From NCBI RefSeq assembly GCF_000955955.1, contig NZ_JYJG01000289.1, forward strand, positions 1-15,630: DNA of 15,630 nt. Reading direction: 5' to 3'. The notes under the pieces were generated by a model. It was not told the DNA's origin and ran no database searches. It was given only the letters and a program-made list of their open reading frames with translations. Made by a program: the position numbers and the translations under genes. Within the stretch, counting starts at the first letter, position 1; the number at the start of each line of letters is the position of its first letter. Of the stretch, positions 8,744-15,630 are shown in pieces. This DNA comes from Lentzea aerocolonigenes. Its GTDB lineage: Bacteria > Actinomycetota > Actinomycetes > Mycobacteriales > Pseudonocardiaceae.

Positions 8744-8974
8744 GGTCCGCGCGCAGTCTCCACGTTCTCATTGGCGCCAGCAAGGCGCTGTCGTCCTCGT
8801 CAAGCATCCGTCCCCCGACAGAGTGGACAGTAACCCCTGATCGGAGGGTTTGACTCCTTGATGCCACCTTCGAGCGAAGTCTGATTACTCTATGCACATG
8901 GTTGTTCCCGCAACAGTGTGAATGTGAGGCCCCGTCTGTACCGGCTTGCGCGCTTGCGTGCGACGGTTGGGCGC
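8744..8974. other. Divergent intergenic region, flavohemoglobin / PPOX protein
   Basis: About 230 bases that should carry promoters for both directions. I can see a palindrome CTTCG-AG-CGAAG (8868-8879), a TTGACT that could be a -35 (8850-8855), an imperfect repeat AACCC/GGGTT (8832-8850) and GTTG-N6-CAAC (8901-8914). None matches an NO-responsive regulator site I know well, and no promoter pair is convincing. Confidence 0.35.
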
Positions 8975-9589
8975 GTGTCCCTGCCTGAGCTGACTGAAAC
9001 CACCTCACCCGACCGTGTTGAGCTCCCCGGCTCACGCGGTGAGCACTTCCTCCAATGTGCCCTGGAGACGTCGGATCGCGCCACACGCTTCTACGACGAC
9101 CAGGTGCTGGACCACCTGAACCCCGCGATGGCCGAGTTCGTCGGCCGGATGGAGATGGCCTTCATCTCGACCGCTGATGCCGACGGGGAGTGCGACTCGA
9201 CCCTGCGGGCCGGGCCGGCGGGGTTCATCCAGGTGATCGACTCCCGGACCGTCGCGTACCCCGAGTACCGCGGCAACGGCGTGATGGCATCCCTGGGCAA
9301 CATCATGGAGAACCCGCACGTCGGGATGCTGATGGTGGACTTCGCGGACGACCTGATCGGGCTGCACGTGAACGGGAGGGCCCGGATCGCGCCTCGGGAG
9401 GAGTACGACACCGAGGACAGGAAGGTCGAGCGGTGGGTGGTGGTCGAGGTGCAGGAGGCCTACATCCACTGCCGCAAGCACATCCCGCGGATGATCCCCG
9501 TGGACCGGATCCGGGACTGGGGAACTGACGACGTGAAGCGGAAGGGTGGCGACTTCTTCGGGGCCAAGGCGGACAAGGCCGCCGACTGA
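8975..9589 (+). CDS. Pyridoxamine 5'-phosphate oxidase (PPOX)-fold flavin protein
   Basis: 204 aa from GTG 8975 (MSLPELTETTSPDRV). A split beta-barrel FMN-binding protein of the PNPOx-like group, recognisable by RFYDDQVLDHLNP, GECDSTLRAGPAGFI and AYPEYRGNGVMASLGNI followed by ENPHVGMLMVDF. Members bind FMN, and some bind F420 or haem; the substrate here is unknown. An in-frame GTG at 8918 would add 19 residues that look like translated leader, so I prefer 8975, though neither start has a strong ribosome binding site. It is divergent from the flavohemoglobin, which suggests but does not prove a shared redox or NO-stress role. The HIT gene follows after 27 bases. Confidence 0.88.
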   Translation: MSLPELTETTSPDRVELPGSRGEHFLQCALETSDRATRFYDDQVLDHLNPAMAEFVGRMEMAFISTADADGECDSTLRAGPAGFIQVIDSRTVAYPEYRGNGVMASLGNIMENPHVGMLMVDFADDLIGLHVNGRARIAPREEYDTEDRKVERWVVVEVQEAYIHCRKHIPRMIPVDRIRDWGTDDVKRKGGDFFGAKADKAAD

Positions 9590-9616
9590 CCTCGCTGGTT
9601 CTGGTCACATGGCGGC

Positions 9617-10030
9617 ATGCCGTGTGTCTTCTGCTCCATCGCGTCCGGTGATCTGCCCGCCCACTGGGTGGCGCGGGCACCGGACGCGATGGCGTTCCTG
9701 CCGCTTCCAGCCAGCGCTCTAGCTCCTGGCCACACGCTCGTGGTGCCGCGTGAGCATTCGGCAGGAGTGCACGACGCGACCCCGGCGGCCTTCACCGCCG
9801 CCGGGCTGATGATCCAACGCGTGGCGCGGGCGATGAAGGTCGCGCTGGGTGCTTCGGGCGTGTGCGTGCTCAACGCGAGCGGGCCCGGCTCCGGCCAGAG
9901 TGTCGCTCACCTGCACTTTCACGTCGTTCCGCACTGGGAGGACGACGAGTACTTCGCGTGGCCCGAGCCGTCGGGGCGGCGGCTCGAGGGCGATCTGGCG
10001 CAGGCGTTGAGTGACGCAGTAGACGCTTGA
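9617..10030 (+). CDS. HIT family nucleotide hydrolase/transferase
   Basis: 137-aa histidine-triad protein. The C-terminal signature is GQSVAHLHFHVVPHW with the triad H98-x-H100-x-H102; the middle His is the nucleophile in this family. The N-terminus has the common CVFC pair (C3, C6), usually a zinc-site remnant, and PGHTLVVPREH at mid-protein matches the family. HIT proteins hydrolyse nucleotide phosphoramidates or dinucleoside polyphosphates; the exact substrate cannot be told. There is no clear ribosome binding site before ATG 9617. It is probably co-transcribed with the PPOX gene 27 bases upstream. Confidence 0.93.
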   Translation: MPCVFCSIASGDLPAHWVARAPDAMAFLPLPASALAPGHTLVVPREHSAGVHDATPAAFTAAGLMIQRVARAMKVALGASGVCVLNASGPGSGQSVAHLHFHVVPHWEDDEYFAWPEPSGRRLEGDLAQALSDAVDA

Positions 10031-10032
10031 AT

Positions 10033-10051
10033 TAGTTGGCCTAGCTAACTA
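10033..10051. promoter_or_regulatory. Operator-like palindrome 1 before the MFS gene
   Basis: TAGTT (10033-10037), 9 bases, AACTA (10047-10051). It begins 3 bases after the HIT stop and covers the -35-like TTGGCC (10036-10041). It shares its half-sites with the second palindrome, as expected for a MarR- or TetR-type operator pair. Confidence 0.5.
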
Positions 10052-10061
10052 CCTCCCGATA

Positions 10062-10085
10062 TAGTTGTATGGCATCAACTAACTA
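10062..10085. promoter_or_regulatory. Operator-like palindrome 2 and promoter core of the MFS gene
   Basis: TAGTTG (10062-10067), 8 bases, CAACTA (10076-10081): a perfect inverted repeat, followed by a further overlapping AACTA half-site (10081-10085). A -10-like TATAGT (10060-10065) lies 18 bases after TTGGCC and overlaps the left arm. A protein bound here would block RNA polymerase and the start of the transcript (about 10072). Confidence 0.6.
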
Positions 10086-10100
10086 TTGGAGGTGTCCGTT

Positions 10101-11759
10101 CTGAATCGGCCCAACTCGCATCGGGAGATCCTCGAAGCGCTGTCCGGCATCTGGGTAGCGCTGCTCGTCGCAATCCTCAGCTCCACCATCGTCTCGAACG
10201 CACTCCCGACGATCCTGGCCGAGCTCAAGGGCACCCAGACCCAGTACACCTGGGTCATCACCTCGATGCTCCTCGCGTCCACCGCCAGCACGCCGCTGTG
10301 GGGCAAGCTCGCGGACCTCTTCGACAAGAAGAAGCTGCTCCAGACCGGCATCGTGATCTTCGTCGTCGGGTCTGTGCTGTCGGGGCTCAGCCAGAACATG
10401 GAGCAGCTCATCGCGTTCCGCGTCGTCCAGGGCCTCGGCATGGGCGGCGTGCAGGCGCTCGGCCAGGTCGTGGTCGGCGCGTTGCTCAGCCCGCGTGAAC
10501 GTGGCCGGTACAGCGGTTACACCGGCATGGTGATCTCCGCCGGGACCGTCGGCGGGCCGCTGGTCGGCGGGTTCCTCGTCGACTGGCCCGGCTGGCGCTG
10601 GTGCTTCTTCGTCTGCGTGCCGCTGGCGCTCGTGGCGCTGGCCGTGCTGCACAAGACGCTGCACCTGCCGGTCAAGAAGCAGCACGTGAAGATCGACTAC
10701 CTGGGCGCCACGCTCATCACGGGCGGCGTGAGCCTCGTGCTCATGTGGGTGTCGTTCGCGGGCAAGGACTTCGCCTGGTTCTCCAAGGAGAGCGCGCTGT
10801 TCGCCGGCGGTGCGGCCCTGGCGATCCTCACCGCCTACTTCGTCGAGCGCAGGGCGTCCTCCCCGGTCATCCCGCTGCACCTGTTCAAGAACCGCACGGT
10901 CGTCCTGGCGATGCTCGGTGGCGTCGCCGTCGGTACGGCGATGTTCGGTGCGTCGGTGTTCATGGGGCAGTACTTCCAGATCGCGCGCGGGTTCTCGCCC
11001 ACGAAGGCGGGGCTGCTCACGGTGCCGTTGGTGCTGGGTCTGAGCATTTCGTCGACGGTCAGCGGGCAGCTGATCGCCAAGAGCGGCAAGTGGAAGAGCT
11101 ACCTGGTGTGGGGCGCGTTCTCGCTGGTCATCGGCCTGGCGCTGCTCGGCACGATCGACCACAGCACGAACCTGACGCTGATGGGCGCGTACCTGCTGCT
11201 CGTGGGCGTCGGCGTGGGGCTGACCATGCAGAACCTCGTGCTGGCCGTCCAGAACGGCGTCGGGATGTCGGATCTGGGAACGGCGAGTTCCACGGCCACG
11301 TTCCTGCGGTCGCTGGGAGGGACGGCCGGCGTCTCGGTGCTGGGCGCGGTGCTCGCGGCCCACGTGAGCACGAAGACGCTCGACCGCGGCTCCCTCTCCC
11401 CAGTAGTGCGGGCTTCCTACGGCGACGCGATGGGTGAGTTGTTCCTGATCGCCGCAGGTCTCGCGGTCTTCACGGTGATCGCGGTTCTGTTGATCAAGGA
11501 ACAACCGCTGCGGGACTCCGTGGACGTCACCCCAACGGGTTCTGGTGCACAGACGGTCGCCACTGAACCTGATTCACCTGTGGATACTGAACAGCGGATT
11601 GTGGATAACTCGCCTCCCGCTGTGGACAAGCTGTTGGTACGAATGAGTGACGCTGATCAGGAGGTCGCGGCGCGTTCGGCTGCGCTGCGTTCAACGCAGA
11701 ACTCGTTGCCCTCGGGGTCGCGCATGGTGACCCAGCCGGTGCCGTCGGGCCTGCGCTGA
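10101..11759 (+). CDS. MFS multidrug exporter, DHA2 (14-helix EmrB/QacA-like)
   Basis: Proton-driven inner-membrane drug exporter of about 552 aa. Hydrophobic segments start at ALSGIWVALLVAILSSTIVS. Motif A is GKLADLFDKKKLL (from about residue 68) and the antiporter motif C is AGTVGGPLVGG (about 147, helix 5). The last helix ends near LLIKEQPLR, followed by an 85-90-residue hydrophilic tail. The open frame begins at TTG 10086, but GGAGG (10088-10092) is clearly the ribosome binding site and points to CTG 10101 (MNRPNSHREILEALSG), a rare start; GTG 10092 is the alternative but lies on the binding site. The last 103 bases run antisense to the VOC gene. The upstream palindromes imply a repressor not encoded next to it. 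Confidence 0.92.
   Translation: MNRPNSHREILEALSGIWVALLVAILSSTIVSNALPTILAELKGTQTQYTWVITSMLLASTASTPLWGKLADLFDKKKLLQTGIVIFVVGSVLSGLSQNMEQLIAFRVVQGLGMGGVQALGQVVVGALLSPRERGRYSGYTGMVISAGTVGGPLVGGFLVDWPGWRWCFFVCVPLALVALAVLHKTLHLPVKKQHVKIDYLGATLITGGVSLVLMWVSFAGKDFAWFSKESALFAGGAALAILTAYFVERRASSPVIPLHLFKNRTVVLAMLGGVAVGTAMFGASVFMGQYFQIARGFSPTKAGLLTVPLVLGLSISSTVSGQLIAKSGKWKSYLVWGAFSLVIGLALLGTIDHSTNLTLMGAYLLLVGVGVGLTMQNLVLAVQNGVGMSDLGTASSTATFLRSLGGTAGVSVLGAVLAAHVSTKTLDRGSLSPVVRASYGDAMGELFLIAAGLAVFTVIAVLLIKEQPLRDSVDVTPTGSGAQTVATEPDSPVDTEQRIVDNSPPAVDKLLVRMSDADQEVAARSAALRSTQNSLPSGSRMVTQPVPSGLR
11579..11629 (-). repeat. Three tandem DnaA-box 9-mers at 21-bp spacing
   Basis: Read on the minus strand: TTGTCCACA (11629-11621, the actinobacterial consensus), TTATCCACA (11608-11600, the E. 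coli consensus) and GTATCCACA (11587-11579, one mismatch). All have the same orientation and starts exactly 21 bp apart, two helical turns. They lie in the hydrophilic tail of the exporter gene, where they encode a VD every seven residues. The codons used (GAT, ATT, ATA-like steps) are AT-richer than their neighbours. DnaA-titrating clusters outside oriC are known in Streptomyces, but binding here is untested. Confidence 0.5.
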
Positions 11760-12040
11760 TCGTCGAAGATCGTCGCGCCGATGCCGACGAGGCGCTCGAC
11801 CTCCTCGTCGCGGGTGCCGTCGGTCGGCTGCAGGTCGATGTGCAGGCGGTTCTTGATCTCCTTGCCCTCCGGCACGTTGATGAAGAGGTAGTTGATGCCG
11901 CTCGGCAGCGTGACCATGCACTCCGGGTCGCCGGGGTTGTCGTCCGGGTGCAGCGGCAGGCCGAGGACCTGGCCCCACCACTTGGCGATCTCGTAGGAGT
12001 CACGAGCGTCAACGGTGACGTTGTGGATGATTGAGGTCAT
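11657..12040 (-). CDS. VOC family (glyoxalase/bleomycin-resistance) protein
   Basis: 127-aa single-module vicinal-oxygen-chelate fold protein. It starts MTSIIHNVTVDARDSYEIAKWW, with possible metal ligands H6, H67 (NRLHIDL) and E113 or E117 (GNEFCVE). WWGQVLGLPL and WVTMRDPEGNEF are typical of the actinobacterial stand-alone VOC group. The enzyme activity cannot be assigned; members include lyases, dioxygenases and drug-binding resistance proteins. The ATG at 12040 begins the conserved first strand. Its last 103 bases overlap the MFS gene in antisense. Confidence 0.9.
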   Translation of the reverse strand: MTSIIHNVTVDARDSYEIAKWWGQVLGLPLHPDDNPGDPECMVTLPSGINYLFINVPEGKEIKNRLHIDLQPTDGTRDEEVERLVGIGATIFDDQRRPDGTGWVTMRDPEGNEFCVERSAAERAATS

Positions 12041-12075
12041 GGGGCTGATCTTCGCCTAGCCTGGGTGAACCGCCG

Positions 12076-12088
12076 CCCGAATTTCGGG
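12076..12088. promoter_or_regulatory. Perfect palindrome before the PL6-like gene
   Basis: CCCGAA, one base, TTCGGG: perfect 6-bp arms lying 14 bases before the lyase start and touching the GGGAAAGGG used as its ribosome binding site. It could be a regulator site or a small hairpin over the leader. It is short enough to be chance in GC-rich DNA. Confidence 0.3.
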
Positions 12089-12102
12089 AAAGGGCGCGTT
12101 CC

Positions 12103-13461
12103 ATGAGGCTGTTGGTTCCAGCCGCACTCCTGGCTTCCTTGCTCGTACCGGGCACCGCATCCGCCGCTCCGTGCACGACCGCGGCGAGCGACGTGGCGCT
12201 GGCCGAGGCGATCAAAGCCGCGGGTGCGTGCGTCGTCGTCGAGGACGGCACGTACGCACCGGTCACGATCACCGCGGACGAGGTGCACCTGAAGGCGCGC
12301 AAACGCTTGGGCGCCGGGTTCACCTCCGGGACCGTGATCGTCACGGGTTCGGGCGTCACCGTCGAAGGCTTCACGTTCACCGGCAGCGCGAACTTCCGGC
12401 TCGACAACACGGTCGGCTCGCGGATCACCCGCAGCCTGTTCCGGTCGTCGGCCGCGGAGTTCGTGCAGGTCCACGGGCAGCGAGGCGATCGCAACAGGGT
12501 CGACCACAACGAGATGGGCCCGAAGGCGCAGCTCGGGCACATGATCCAGATCGGCAAGAACCCGTTCACGCCGACTCGGACGTTGGTCGACCGCAACTAC
12601 CTGCACGACCTGGCTCCCGGTGTGCAGGGCGGCGAGGCGTTGCGCGTCGGCGGGTTCGGGCCGCCCGGCGACTACTTCCACGCGGAGACGGTGTTCGAGT
12701 ACAACCTGCTGGTCAGGCTGTCCGGGGACGCCGAGGTCCTGTCGCTGAAGAGCTCGGCGAACACCTTCCGCTACAACACGGTCCGCGAGTCGGCCGGCGA
12801 GATCAACATCCGCGCCGGGCAGGCCAACGTCATCCACGGCAACTTCGTGTTCGCCGACGGGCTCAAGGCCGCGCACGGCATCCGGCTGAGCGAGGACGAC
12901 CACGTCATCACCGACAACTACGTCGAGACGATGGAGGACGCGTTCCTGCTGTTCGCGGGCGACGAGAAGCCCGGTGACCCGCCGCCCGGTGTGCCGCCGT
13001 CGGGTCCGTTCACCGGGCACGCGCAGGTGCGCAAGGCGGTCGTCACCGGCAACTCGTTCATCGCTTCCGCCGGTCGTGGAGCCGACTTCGGTGGCGGAGT
13101 GAAGCCGCCTTCTGATCTGACCTTCGCGAACAACCTGGTCAGCGCCGTGGGTGGCCTTGGTGTGGGCAACGCGGCCACTGTCACCACGCCTGTCTACGGT
13201 GGCAACCTCGTGTGGTCGCCATCGCCAGGTGTCTCCGGGCCGGGCTTCCTGCTGGCGGATCCGGCGCTGGTGCGGGATTCGCGCGCGTTGCTGGAGCCGA
13301 CGCGGGCGGCGTTGCGGGCCGGCGTGCGCGGGTACGGGAAGTTCGACGTGCTCGGACGCAACCGCTTGTCCCCGCCGGACGTTGGGGCTGTGGAGGCGTC
13401 GAGCTGGTCACGGCCCGTGCGCAAACCGTTGACCATCAGTGATGTGGGCCCTTTCTCATAG
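12103..13461 (+). CDS. Secreted PL6-type polysaccharide lyase (chondroitinase B/alginate lyase fold)
   Basis: 452-aa exported right-handed beta-helix protein. The signal peptide spans 1-21 (MRLLVPAALLASLLVPG then TASA, cleaved before APC). Repeated N-x-F/Y coil motifs follow, with the family stretch LSLKSSANTFRYNTVRES and then INIRAGQAN. K216 and R237 are 21 residues apart, as are catalytic K250 and R271 of chondroitinase B, and D209/E211 fit its calcium ligands E243/E245. The His after that Arg in chondroitinase B is Ala238 here. Expected to cleave uronate-containing polysaccharide outside the cell by beta-elimination; the substrate is unknown. The end, LSPPDVGAVE, is typical of the group. 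The stop codon touches the clpB HAIR site. Confidence 0.85.
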   Translation: MRLLVPAALLASLLVPGTASAAPCTTAASDVALAEAIKAAGACVVVEDGTYAPVTITADEVHLKARKRLGAGFTSGTVIVTGSGVTVEGFTFTGSANFRLDNTVGSRITRSLFRSSAAEFVQVHGQRGDRNRVDHNEMGPKAQLGHMIQIGKNPFTPTRTLVDRNYLHDLAPGVQGGEALRVGGFGPPGDYFHAETVFEYNLLVRLSGDAEVLSLKSSANTFRYNTVRESAGEINIRAGQANVIHGNFVFADGLKAAHGIRLSEDDHVITDNYVETMEDAFLLFAGDEKPGDPPPGVPPSGPFTGHAQVRKAVVTGNSFIASAGRGADFGGGVKPPSDLTFANNLVSAVGGLGVGNAATVTTPVYGGNLVWSPSPGVSGPGFLLADPALVRDSRALLEPTRAALRAGVRGYGKFDVLGRNRLSPPDVGAVEASSWSRPVRKPLTISDVGPFS

Positions 13462-13485
13462 TTGAGCGGAACACGCTCAACTTTT
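13460..13485 (+). terminator. Possible intrinsic terminator of the lyase gene, coincident with a HAIR site
   Basis: AGTTGAGC and GCTCAACT (13460-13467, 13475-13482) form an 8-bp stem with a 7-base loop, followed by TTTCTG. With the pairing T, a run of four T's follows the arm. This has the shape of a weak Rho-independent terminator immediately after the lyase stop, besides being the HspR operator. Confidence 0.4.
13461..13481. promoter_or_regulatory. HAIR operator (HspR site) of clpB
   Basis: GTTGAGC, 7 bases (GGAACAC), GCTCAAC: a perfect 7-bp inverted repeat with exactly the HAIR spacing. The core TGAG-N9-CTCA matches CTTGAGT-N7-ACTCAAG. It lies 58 bp before the clpB start. HspR is known to repress clpB together with the dnaK operon in Streptomyces. 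No clear -10 element is visible between here and 13540. Confidence 0.85.
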
Positions 13486-13539
13486 CTGACGTTGTGCGGG
13501 ATGATGGTCCATGCTGGAAGCTGACCACGAGGTGGAGGA

Positions 13540-15630
<2,091 letters not shown>

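Noticed and set aside
10083..11504. 473-codon open frame antisense to the MFS gene
   Set aside because: The product is dominated by Arg, His, Glu and Gln, as expected from reading membrane-protein codons backwards; no domain is visible.

Overview
The window comes from a high-GC actinomycete. Signs are the GC-rich coding sequence with several GTG starts, the dnaK-grpE-dnaJ-hspR order with HspR-type operators (HAIR sites), the DnaK tail ending in an acidic [10 protein letters not shown] stretch, and a TTGTCCACA-type DnaA box. A Pseudonocardiales-like host is my inference from general gene style, not something the sequence proves.

Positions 1-4715 hold the heat-shock operon. After a possible 3' end of an upstream gene and a strong hairpin terminator (73-104), two HAIR operators (157-177, 195-215) precede dnaK, grpE, dnaJ and hspR, all on the + strand, with GTGA overlaps at dnaK/grpE and dnaJ/hspR. 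A small fifth gene overlaps the hspR stop (ATGA) but needs two frame corrections to read through. At the far end (13461-15630) clpB starts behind a perfect HAIR site and runs off the window. So the repressor HspR, its probable co-repressor DnaK and two of its likely target promoters all lie in this window.

The middle (4717-13461) is unrelated accessory and housekeeping material. An NAD(P)-binding SDR-like protein (-) and a TetR regulator (+) are divergent and share two palindromes 33 bp apart. Serine hydroxymethyltransferase glyA (-) lies downstream of a flavohemoglobin (-), and the 102-bp gap between them holds a well-matched ZTP (pfl) riboswitch with a hairpin over the glyA start. Opposite the flavohemoglobin run a PPOX-fold flavin protein, a HIT-family hydrolase and a 14-helix MFS exporter whose promoter carries its own palindromes. 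A VOC protein (-) overlaps the exporter's 3' end, and a secreted PL6-type polysaccharide lyase (+) fills the space before clpB.

I found no new defence system, CRISPR array, transposon, rRNA or tRNA. The items most worth a second look are the ZTP riboswitch packed between the globin and glyA genes; three same-orientation DnaA-box 9-mers at exact 21-bp spacing in the exporter's tail; the broken gene behind hspR; and the clpB HAIR site, which also has the shape of an intrinsic terminator.
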